DNA from: Scalesia atractyloides
Lineage: Eukaryota > Streptophyta > Magnoliopsida > Asterales > Asteraceae
Assembly (NCBI GenBank): GCA_947069175.1
Contig: CAMTDV010000023.1
Location: 89,526,240 to 89,590,239 of the forward strand
Reading direction: 5' to 3'
Length of the DNA stretch: 64,000 nt
The notes beneath the pieces are model-generated. The model was not told the origin of the DNA, did no database searches, and worked only from the letters and a program-made list of their open reading frames with translations. The translations under genes were made by a program, and so were the position numbers. Numbering within the stretch: the stretch's first letter is position 1; each line of letters opens with the position of its first letter. This document shows, one piece after another, positions 8,772-19,593 of this stretch.

Positions 8772-10596
8772 TGTCACACCCTGACCCGCATCGGATATAG
8801 TAGCCGGGGCATGATTGGGTTTTGATCAAAGCTCATGATATTTACTATATTAAAGTTTCAGATTTATTAACTCAAATTGAAAAGATATATTCCAAACACA
8901 TAAAAACATACAAACACAAAAAAATGTTCTAAACAAGTAATGTTTTATTCTTCTTCTAAAGCCAAATCCTAGGTGTTCCTTTCCTCGGCCTGTCCACATG
9001 TATCATGTGTAAAATAAAGATTTGGGTCAACAAAAGTTGGCGAGTGAATCTCGTTTAATCATTTAAAAGAAATAGTTATATTGATTAATTTATAAAAATG
9101 TGCATAAACCAAATATGAGCATACGTATATCTAAACTATCCACAAACCACATAACATCTAGCAATGTACACATGAGCATGATAAATGATGAATTGTGAGA
9201 TCAAGGCTCAATCAAACGGAGCCGATCTAATTAGGCACGCGATGCTCTACTCGTATCCAACGAGGAACTGATGGGCCTATTGTGAATGATGCACAGAAAT
9301 GAGAAAATGTAACCACATATAACAACAACCAAACATTACATAAAACGTTGAGTCATATAATGGTAGTAGTACAAGTGTTTGAATAAACAAAATAAGTAAC
9401 CGACACATGATACACCCCAAAACATGAATAAAAAGGGGAATTTGTAAGGATTCACTCACAGTGGGTGCGTTCCTCGGATTGACGATGAATGCGCACGATT
9501 TAAGATTTCAACCGACGAGGGAAACTAACCTAAATAATCACGTAATAATTCGATAAATATATAACTTTTATTTGAAATTAATATTTTTAATTAATGCCTT
9601 TTATTAGATTTTTAAGCCTATTTTCATAGCATTTATTACAAATTTAAAACCTAAAAATCTTTAGGGATTTTTGAAATTTTTTTTAAGGAAAATAGGTATT
9701 AAAAAAATATACCCTTTTTCAGGGTTGACTTTGATATTATTGGCATCGAACTCGTGACCTCCCGTATACGTGCACGCAGCTCTACCAACTGAGCTACGTG
9801 TCCAATCTGAAATAAACTTGATTTTAATTATATATATATATACTAACTAGCCTAAATATATTTTTTTTTTATTTAAAAAGGATTTATAATTGCCCTAAAC
9901 CGGTTGTAGAACCGGCTCGAACCCACGAGATGTTGTTTCGAGTGTACACAGTCCAACCAGTTGGGCTGTGTGTCTAACCTGTAATAACCCAGAATTATAT
10001 TAGTTATATACACTTATCAAGAGGTGATCTGAATTGTTTTTTTTTTAAATTTGGTTTTATTTCAAAAGTTGGATGCGTGTGAGACTCGAACCCGGAATGT
10101 GTGCTTTATATTTGCACACAGTCCACCGCTGGACTGTGTGTCTAACCCGATAAAAACACCCATTTTTAATTAAATACTTATATGCTGTTAGCCCATTTGA
10201 TTAACTGTTTTCATGACAACTAAACATTAAACAAAAGATAACAAAGAGTTTATAGATGTTTGTGCCAAATTGGAGTGATGCCATATCTTTCCAGTTAAAT
10301 TCTAGAATGAACAAGAACAACTCCGGCGATGTTTGATTGAAACAGAGGGTTTTTACCGAGAGTTTTTAAGTGATGATTAAGAGAGGTTGGATAGAATGAG
10401 CGAGTTCATTTGAGGTGAAATGATTTGGTATTTATAAAGTAACCATTAATCACAAATTTCGGTTTCAATCTTGAGTTTAAAATCATTGATTTCAGTTGGT
10501 TTCACATCATTGATTCCGAATTTCCATTTGAAATTGATGATTGGAAATCAGTTTTACGTGCTAGATCAAAAGGAAATCGTTAAATTTGTTTTGATT
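8772..10596 (-). repeat. 3' LTR of D, first part
   Basis: Aligns with 40910-42545 of the right LTR. It keeps about 250 bases (10346-10596) that the right LTR has lost. A GGCTC/GAGCC hairpin (9203-9226) and a CTCGT/ACGAG cassette (9236-9275) recur here as in A. Confidence 0.9.
9739..10146 (-). repeat. Three tRNA-like modules in the 3' LTR of D (sense)
   Basis: Modules at 9739-9806, 9905-9977 and 10071-10146. The first has the same A-box region (GCTCAGTTGGTAGAGC, minus strand). In the second the extended hairpin has a different sequence, arms CACAGTCCAAC and GTTGGGCTGTG, pairing with one G-T wobble; the right LTR copy reads CACAGCCCAAC. Confidence 0.78.
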
Positions 10597-11798
10597 TGTC
10601 ACATCCCAGATTTCCAACCCGAAATCCATACACCAGTGGGCCGGGGGAGTATCGTGACGTCGGTTGATAATCATCATAGTCAATTAAACACGGCACGCAG
10701 AAGTCTTGGAGTAAAATTACTATTACAAACCGAATGTTCGAAAATACAAAATAATATACAAGCTTGTAATAGAAGACCCACAGGCAGATCATAAATTGTA
10801 TATGGAAAGAATATAAACAGACTTTGGGAAGATTTAGGATTTGCAAGATCCTCTATCACTACCGAGCACTTCCGGCCTATTTTCGTAGTGTACCTACAGA
10901 TTAGTCTTTTGAAAATACGTCAGCTTTCGTTAAATACACCCAACTAACTCATTTTGAAAACATTTCAAAAAAATTTTAAGTGCGTATCAGCATAAAATCT
11001 TTTTATAACTTGGGTTAATTGATAGTCCAACCTTGTTAACAGATTTACATGTTTGTCCATACATACAGGGCCCGGTACGGAGACCGAGATACAATTAACG
11101 TACACACCACTTTGGACTCACGAAAGAGTCAATTCCTCCCAACCTTGTGGGAATGTATAATTGAGCGTCTATCGGGTGTATGCATACACCCGCGCTAAGG
11201 TCGTGGCCATTTCTATTATAATGAGCCGAGGATATCCAGGACATAGTAGTTAACCACCATGTTTAAATTATCAAACAAGATTAAATTAAAACAGAATATG
11301 CGGATTTACTATCTCCGAACCGGCGTTCGATTGATCCCATTTCTGACCAAGTGGTAATAATTTACCGTAACCCAAGCCCGTATAGGGGAAATAAGTCGAG
11401 AGTATTTACCTGAGCTAGTCTTATTTAATTTTTAATAACTCAGCGAAATACTAACGGTCTTATTTAAGTTATTGACTTAGACCGACTAGCGTACTTGATC
11501 AAAACGTATGATGCTAGATTAAACGATGATTGGATAGAATGTAGTTTAATCCCAACAAGTACCTTGACTTGTATAATATAGGTAAACTATAAACATTCTG
11601 GATTTTGAGACTTAAATGACAAGGTTAAACTCGTTTCGGTTAATTTCCGTAAAATAGTTACATATACGTAACTGTGCACATATTAGTGATATCGGGTAAC
11701 CGGATAAGTTATGGACAAGTTCTGTATGCCATTATACTTTAAATAAGTAAAATATCAGTAGGATATTAACTTATATGCTCGTTAAGGTTTTAAAACGA

Positions 11799-12460
11799 AA
11801 CTATGCCTCATAAAGGCGTTTTGGTAATTTCATACCATATAAAAGGAACTTGAATATAATTTAATGTTATAATTATAAGTATTCTGGAAAAATACTTTGT
11901 TTATGATATAATATAATATTACTAGGATACCAATTATATGTGTATTTTACCTTTTATGACCAAACTATGCACCGAATGGGCATTTTGGTCATTTTACACA
12001 TAGTTTATAAATTATTTGGGATTCTAAGTTTATAAATGTACCTACTGTAAAGATGTTTAAAATAAGTTTTAAAATCAGTGGGTATCAAGTCTTGGTCTAA
12101 TATGGTTTAAAACCATACTATGCGCCTAAACGGCGCTTATGTCGTAAAATAACGTTTTATGCGATGTTTAATGAAAACTGACATTAGGGTTAGATTAAAA
12201 TGTTTAAAATAACATATCAATAGGTAAATGATTTTCCTTGAAGATATTCGATTAAAACTATTTTATGAGCCACAAGGGCTAAAACCGTCATTTATCGACA
12301 TAGTTTAAGGACTTGCTTGAAAACTCAGTTTATAACCTAGTTTAACATCCCAAATAATCCTACTTATAATATTACATTAGTAGAAACTCATTTTCAAGTT
12401 CATTACCATTTAAAACCTTGTTTTATGTAAAAAAGGCATTTTGGTCAAAGATGACATAAT
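11799..12460. repeat. Five diverged hairpin repeats at ~150-bp spacing in LTR C
   Basis: Blocks at about 11799, 11961, 12110, 12252 and 12412 share an order: ACTATG or TTTTATG, a short GC-rich inverted repeat (for example GCCTCATAAAGGC, GCGCCTAAACGGCGC), then TTTTGGTNATTT or a variant. The right LTR of C has them too, with one partly deleted. Confidence 0.65.
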
Positions 12461-13624
12461 TATGGAACTTGCGCATAAACTTGGATTCTGATTATGATCA
12501 TGTAATATAACCTCAGAGGGTTATGCTACATTATATTATGATCATAATGCAACTTTAGATCATAGGTAACTAATCTAAATCGGGTCAGAATCGAAAGTCA
12601 AAGCAGAAGTCAAGCTTCACGACTTTCGGTTGCGAACCGACCCCAGAACTGAAATTGACGAGCCGGACGTGTTCTCACATGTTCTAATAATTATTACCAA
12701 CTTGTTTAAGTGTCAAAACAGGTTACATAACATATATAAGATCAATTTATGATTTTTTCTAAAAAATGGCATGTTTAACTTTTTAATATCATAACTTTGA
12801 CCCGTCAATTGGTCTAGCAAACGTGATCTCCAGAAGGTGCCCTTTATAGGGATTAACACCTACCTTATTACAATCACTTAGCCATGTTCATTTCAAACAA
12901 TGGCTGGACCATAATGGTCTTAACCGAAAGTCAAAGCGTTTTCCGTAAAACGCTTGACTTTTGGCTATAAAAGCCAATAAACAAAATGCAAGAGCAAGGA
13001 ACACTTACAAGAGGTTCCTAGAATGCAAGAGAACTAAGTTGGATGCTCCTTTCAGCTAGGAACTTCCAGAGGAGGGAGAAGAGTTATGATTTAGAAAGGT
13101 GCAAGTTCAAATGGTGAACATGATCAACGATTTATAGTTGGAGAGCTCAAAGGAGGTGAAGCCAGGTGTTTAGGAGTGTAAGAGGAAGCTTACAAGTGTC
13201 CCAAAATGTGGCATAGCAGTTTACAAGTCAATGGTTTCAAATTAATGGTTTTGGAGCTTTGTTTGGAGGCCACGCCAAAACTTTCTACAGCAGACCTGTT
13301 CTCGCGCCCTGCGAGAGACTCAGTCCAGGTCTCTCGCGGCCCGCGACCGCCCCTTTGCCAGTTTCAAAGTTTGACATTTTTAGCCCCTTAACTTATTAAA
13401 GCTTCTAAAAACCTTTTTAAACACCTTTTTGGCACATTTAGCCCTCCGTAGCCAATACTTGGCATACCCGGGATTATGCCCGGACATTGTCAAGCTCTCG
13501 GTTCGTTAAAAGGTCACTCAAAGGTATAAATTAACATGTTGACACTTTTAATCCCTCCATCATCCAACTTTCACATATTTACAAAACTGAACCCTCACGT
13601 CCAACAAATGGCACGAATGAGAGT

Positions 13625-13865
13625 TAGGACTTCACAAAGGATGACTCAGAGGCTTATTATAAGCATGTTGATTCCGTTGTCACTCAGAGGATGGGCATGT
13701 TGACATATCAGTCACTCAGAGGCCAAATTTCAAGCATGTTGACATATCAATCACTCAGAGGCTAATGATTTAAGCATGTTGACATATCAGTCACTCAGAG
13801 GCTGTTATTTACGCATGTTGACATCGGACCGTCATTCAGAGGCTCAGTTTGAGCATGCTGACGCC
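13625..13865. repeat. Tandem repeat of ~40 bp in LTR C, about six copies
   Basis: The unit is CACTCAGAGG, 8-15 variable bases, then GCATGTTGACATATCAGT. It lies next to the end that is the U3 start on the minus strand, so it could hold promoter or silencing signals (inference). The corresponding array at 34793-35010 is eroded by small deletions. Confidence 0.85.
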
Positions 13866-13952
13866 TTTAGTCCTTATTGGTCATTAACAGACTATATTTA
13901 AAATACAACACGTGTCACTATACTATTGGACACGATTTTACAGGGTGTAACA

Positions 13953-13970
13953 TCCTCACCCCCTTAAAAG
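13953..13970 (-). promoter_or_regulatory. Polypurine tract of element C
   Basis: Minus strand CTTTTAAGGGGGTGAGGA abuts the 3' LTR. Upstream, 13971-13991 is a near-perfect palindrome with arms AAATCACGA and TCGTGATTT. Confidence 0.85.
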
Positions 13971-13989
13971 AAATCACGACCTCGTGATT

Positions 13990-16885
13990 TTATTCAAAAA
14001 GATGGGGGTACTTGTGTCGCATAGTGGACTCAACCTCCCATGTATACTCGGGACCTCTAAAAGCGTCCCACTTAACCTTTACTATAGGTATCATTTTTCT
14101 TCAGAGCTTCTTAACCTGTTGATCCTCGATCAAAATTGGTTTCTCAACGAACCTCAGGTTTTCATCTATCTGCACATCTTTGTGCGACATTGCTAGCGAT
14201 TCATCGGCTAGACATTTTTTAAGGTTAGATATGTGGAATACATCATGGATTCCACTAAGCTCCTCTGGCAATCTGAGCTTATAAGCCACAATTCCGACAC
14301 ATTCAACTATCTCGAATGGTCCAATATATCTTAGGCTCAACTTGCCCTTCTTTCCAAAATGCATCACACCCTTCCATGGTGATACTTTCAGCATGACCTT
14401 GTCCCCTATTTGGAACTTAAGAGGTTTACGCCTCTTGTCAACATAGCTTTTCTGCCTGTCCCTGGCAGCTTTGAGACGATCACGGATTTGCATAATCTTT
14501 TCCGTGGTCTTCAGGAAAATCTATGGTCTTGTTAGTTGGGCCTCCCCAACTTCTACCCAGCACACGGGCGTTCGACACTTTCTCCCATACAAGGCCTCAA
14601 AAGGAGCAGCCTTGATGCTAGTATGATAGCTATTATTGTAGGAGAATTATATTAGGGGTAAGTGGTCATCCCAACTTCCACCTAAATCAATCACACATGC
14701 CCTAAGCATGTCTTCCAGTGTCTTGATAGTACGCTCACTTTGACCATCAGTCTGTGGATGGTAAGCCGTACTGAATTTTAATCGTGTGCCTAATGATTGT
14801 GGAAACTTTTCCAAAAGTGAGATGTGTATCTAGTATCTCTGTCAGATGCAATAGATACCGGCACACCATGTAGGGACACAATCTTGTTCACATACAGCTT
14901 AGCCAATTTGTCTGAATTATACGTTTCTTTTATTGGCAAGAAGTGTGCTGACTTGGTCAGCCTATCCACTATGACCCAAATAGTGTCGTTTCCACTTTTG
15001 GTCTTAGGTAACTTGGTAATCAAATCCATAGTTACCATTTCCCATTTCCAAGGTGGGAATCTCTAATTGTTGTAGTATTCCTGACGGTTTCTGATGTTCG
15101 GCCTTAACTTGCGAACACGTCAGACACTTAGCTACATAAGTGGCTATGGATTTCTTTAAACCCATCCACCAATAATTCTTCTTCAGATCTTGATACATCT
15201 TGTCACCTCCCGTGTGAACTGAGTATCTCGAACTATGCGCTTCTTGGAGGATTAGATCTCTAAGTCCTCCAAAGATTGGAACCCATATTCTCCCATTGAA
15301 TCTAAGGATTCCATCCTTTCCAGGCGCTAATTGATCCACAGTTCCGCCTAATCCCTCATTAGGAATATTAGCCTCTAATAAAGCTTGCTTTTGCTCATCC
15401 AATAGCTTTTCACTTAAGCTATTTATGAGCTCAATGATCTTGGCGTTAATCCTTATAGGTTTAACCCTTTCCTTGCGACTTAAGGCGTCAACAACTACAT
15501 GTTCCTTGCCGGGATGGTAGCGAATCTCGCAATCATAATCATTAAGTGTTTCCATCCATCGGCATTGTCGCATGTTCAATTCCTTTTGATTGAACAGGTG
15601 TTGAAGGCTTTTATGGTCTGTGTATATAATACACTTTGTGCCATACAAGTAATGTCTCCACAGTTTTAGTGCAAATACAACGGCATCCAGTTCCAAATCA
15701 TGGGTGGTGTAATTCCTTTCGTGCACCTTTAACTGTCGTGATGCATAGGCAATTACTTTGCCTTTTTGCATTAGCAAACAGCCCATGCCAGTGTGCGATG
15801 CATCACAGTAGACTACGAATTCCTCAATACCCTCAGGTAGAGATAACATAGGAGCATTGCTCAACTTGTGTTTAAGAACCTCAAAAGATTCTTGTTGCTT
15901 TGGACCCCAATTATACTTAACATTCTTACGGGTCAAGGTAGTTAATGGAGTGGCTATTCTTGAGTTCTTAATGAACCTCCTGTAGTATCCAGCCAATCCT
16001 AGGAAACTACGAATTTCCGTTGGGGTCTTGGGTACTTCCCAATTTATTATGGCCTCAATTTTGGCGGGATCCACTTGGATACCACGCTCACTTACCATAT
16101 GTCCAAGAAATTGGACCTCTCTGAGCCAAAACTCACACTTAGAGAATTTAGCATAAAGCTTCTCTTGCCTTAGGAGTTCTAAGATGCATCTAAGATGTTT
16201 CTCGTGATCAGCTTGATTATGAGAATAAATAAGTATGTCGTCTATGAAGACAATGACAAACTTATCCAGATATGGCTTACAGACTCTATTCATGAGATCC
16301 ATGAATGCTGCTGGTACATTTGTGAGCCCAAAAGGCATCACCAATAATTCAAAGTGACCATAGCGGGTCCTGAAGGCTGGGCACAGGATATTTATTCTTG
16401 ATTGTTAACTTGTTCAGCTCTCGGTAGTCGATGCACATTCGCATCGAACCGTCTTTCTTCTTTACAAACAGAATAGGAGCTCCTCAAGGCGAGGAACTAG
16501 GCTGTATAAAGCCTTTCTCTAGGGGTTCGTCTAGCTGCATCCAGAATTCCTTCATTTCAGTATAGCCTATATGGAGCTCTAGCTACGGGTGCTGCCCCTG
16601 GTATGATATCAATCCTGAATTCCACTTGCCTGTCTGGAGGTAGACCTAGTAATTCTTCTGGGAATACATTGGGATACTCTGAAATGACTGGGAGGTCTTC
16701 CATGTTCAGTTTAGGTTCATTTATGGTAACTTGTGCCATGTAGATGACACATCCTTTTCTCAAACACTTGGATGCCTTAAATAATGACACCTTGTCTGGC
16801 AGTCCATAGTGTGAGTCTCCGGGGATGGTGATTATTTCACCAGATGGGGTTCTAATCTCGATGAGTTTTTATTGCAGGCAATGCG
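13990..16885 (-). pseudogene. pol: pol of element C, 3' part: protease end, RT, RNase H, integrase, chromodomain
   Basis: Reading from 16885 leftward: the end of protease and the linker (16557-16885), RT, RNase H, integrase and a chromodomain ending in a stop at 13990. RT keeps the catalytic FIDDILIY motif. RNase H carries YCDASHTGMGCLL and TDHKSLQHLF. Integrase has the HHCC zinc region (EAHSSRYSVH ... CLTCSQ). The chromodomain reads IPIVKVKWDAFRGPEYTWE. It is dead: near 16395 a deletion of roughly 110 bases removes the RT segment with the first catalytic Asp (FSKIDL in B and D); there is a frameshift just after the B insertion point (about 16865), more near 14500-14790, and a TGA before the chromodomain. 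Confidence 0.9.
16881..16885. repeat. Target site duplication of element B (left), ATGCG
   Basis: ATGCG here and at 27737-27741 flank B exactly. Confidence 0.95.
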
Positions 16886-18035
16886 TGTCACACCCCGACC
16901 CACAGCGGAATAAGAGTCGGGGCATAATTGGGTTATCACCAAAGCTCATGACATTTACTAATATGTTTCATATTTATTTAAGTCAAAGTTACATTCCCAA
17001 ATATCCAAACATGTTCATACAATCCAAGAAAATAAACCAAACAAAACAATCCCAACTCTAAATCATTTTATTCTTCTAGTCTCATCCTAAGTGTTTCTTG
17101 CTGCAGCTGAGTCACCTGTATCATGTGTAAAAATGGGGGTTTTTGGGTCAACATAAGTTGGCGAGTGAACCTTATTAGATAAACATTTATTATAGATTTA
17201 CTTGTTAGTTTATCAATGAAAAATTGTGCATAATCATAAATGAGCAAATGTACATAATCAGGCAGTGGCAATAGCAATCACAACTATAACATACAATAAC
17301 ATATGATAGCATACATAGACATACCAACATCATACGATAAATAACATAAATGAAACTGTGCGACCAAGGCTCAATCAAACGGAGCCGATCGTATTGCATG
17401 TACTGAAAATGAAAATGTATGTGCGATCAAGGCTCAATCAAACAGAGCCGATCGTATGTGGGCACGCCAGGTTCACATCTCATAATGAAATGGGGAACAT
17501 GCTCAACGCTCATAATGTAATGGGGAGCGGCGGCCTATGAAATTGCATGTACTGAAAATAATAACTTGCATCTAACAATAACCACATAACAATTGAAACA
17601 AACTGATTACACATGTTCATGATATGATGTATGCACAATGATTTTAAATATAATACTTAGCAAGACACATGATACACCCCAAAACGTGATTAAAACGGGG
17701 AATTTGTAAGATTCACTCACATTGTGTGCGTTTGAATGGAGATGCTGAGATGCGCACGAATCGGGAGAATTGAACAACGAGAATTTCTAACCTAAATAAT
17801 AACGGAAAAATATAGTAAATGAGTGGATTTTATTAAGAATTTTAATGAAATTTTTTAGATATATTTTTGTGAGTTTAAGGCTATTTTCTATCTTTAAAAA
17901 TGTTATTTTTAAGTATTTTTAATTGATTTTTAAATTAAATTAAATAAATAAAAATATAAAAAAAATTGTTTATTTTGCGTTGACCGTTAACCGTTGACCT
18001 GTTGACTTGTTGACCGGTTCGGTCAGCGAAATTGT

Positions 18036-18450
18036 TTGCGCTGGGTGAGGCTCGAACCCGAGACCTCCCGTACGCGTGCACGCAGCTCTACCAACTGAGC
18101 TACGTGTCTAACCCGAAATAATCTTGTTTTTAATTATATTTATATACTAATTCGGTTTAACCAAAATTCTTTTAATTTCAAAAACATTTTAATTCAACGA
18201 ACCGGTGCCAGTATCAGGTTTCGAACTCGCGACGTGTGACTTAGTGTTGCACACAGTCCACCGCTGGACTGTGTGTCTAACCTGGTTATTATCTCGGTTT
18301 TTATTATACTTAACAACTAACGGAGTTAACCCGGGTTCAGTTTTAAACAGGAAGGCATTTTATTACATAAGGAGTGCGTGTATCAGGAATCGAACTTGTG
18401 ACATGCGACTATGTTTTGCACATAGTCCACCGCTGGACTGTGTGTCTAAC
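18036..18450 (-). repeat. Three tRNA-like modules in the 3' LTR of B (sense)
   Basis: Modules at 18036-18113, 18207-18281 and 18372-18450. The first has the same A and B boxes as in A. The second and third carry the CACACAGTCCA/TGGACTGTGTG hairpin; in the third one arm reads CACATAGTCCA. Confidence 0.8.
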
Positions 18451-19290
18451 CCGTTCATATTACTGATTTTAAATAAACTTATAACTTAACTAACTTCGTC
18501 TTCTACATTCAGATTACAGTCAACTGATTCACTAATCCGTGTCTTGTTTTTACGATTAACAAACATTCTTAATGCTAAAATGAAATGGCAGAGACGGTAA
18601 TTAGGGGTGAACATACCGATGAACGGTTTATTTCAGAATTCCGGCAATGTGTCGGTCCCTGTTTTTATGCTCTTCAACTGAACAAGACAATTAACCGTTT
18701 TTATTAGCTAATCGTGAAATTGAAGTGATCAGCAAATGTTAACAGAGAGTTTGAATGCCCTTACAGATTCTCAGATGAATATAGAGATTTTCAGAATCTT
18801 TCCGGCTTACTGAAATTAGCTGAATACAGTGCCTGAATTCGATTTCAATTGAGAGGTATAAGTTAGAAATAGCCTAACAATTGTTGAACTACAATGTTAT
18901 TGAAAGATTTACCGTTTGAGGATGAATACGGTTTTCCGGCGAATTTTGCAGAAAATTCCGGCGAGTTGATTTAAGCGTTCTGACGAACTGATAGTGTGAC
19001 GAAAGTGAAATGGAATGTTGGTATGATGTTTCTGAGTCGCGGGAGGGGTCTGGAGTTGAAGTAATCTGGACTTGATTCTTTTCGGTTACAAAAACCGATA
19101 ATAATGAAAATTGATGTTCAATCACTTCCGAATTGATTAACATCATCGGTTCATCGGTTATCAACGTGAATGTGCGAGTAATCAAACGATTTGACGATTG
19201 AATTGCCGATTTCCGTTTCTCAGTTGGCGCAACCGGTTTAACCGAGTTTCTGTATAAATGTTATTTGTTTCCTAGAGATAACAGAAAACA

Positions 19291-19375
19291 ACAAGTGGCG
19301 GAGTGGTGATGTGAGTGTGTGTTAAGTCGTTGGAGTTGTAAACCGGCTGACCCAGGTTCGAGTCCCAGCAGCAAC
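19291..19375 (+). repeat. Antisense tRNA-like module in the 3' LTR of B
   Basis: A-box-like TGGCGGAGTGG and a T-arm with loop TTCGAGT. The stem reads CCAGG/CCCAG here, while the 5' LTR copy keeps a perfect CCGGG/CCCGG. Confidence 0.72.
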
Positions 19376-19559
19376 ATTTCTTTTTTTATTTATTTTGTTT
19401 TCACTTTTTATCAAATATAATTTTTATAGTTTAGTTTGTTTATTAATTATGTATCATTAAAAACCAAAATAACCATAAATACACAACGTGACATTTATAA
19501 CTTGATATTCAATTACAAAACGGAGCGGGTTTGGAAACCCGTTTTTGACAAATGTTACA

Positions 19560-19575
19560 GTATCCCCTACTTTTA
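19560..19575 (-). promoter_or_regulatory. Polypurine tract of element B
   Basis: Minus strand TAAAAGTAGGGGATAC abuts the 3' LTR; the inverted repeat AATTTCGGGACGAAATT lies just upstream. Confidence 0.87.
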
Positions 19576-19593
19576 GGAATTTCGTCCCGAAAT

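Larger units (their letters stand above)
10597..13952 (-). repeat. 3' LTR of element C (3356 bp)
   Basis: Runs from TGTCACATCC to GGTGTAACA on the plus strand. It contains repeated hairpin blocks (11799-12460), a GC-rich hairpin with arms GCGAGAGAC and GTCTCTCGC (13311-13337), and a tandem array near its U3 end (13625-13865). No coding sequence is recognisable. Confidence 0.92.
16886..19559 (-). repeat. 3' LTR of element B (2674 bp)
   Basis: Runs from TGTCACACCC to AATGTTACA on the plus strand. Two GGCTC/GAGCC hairpin copies occur at 17360-17450. It carries three sense tRNA-like modules and one antisense module. Confidence 0.94.
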
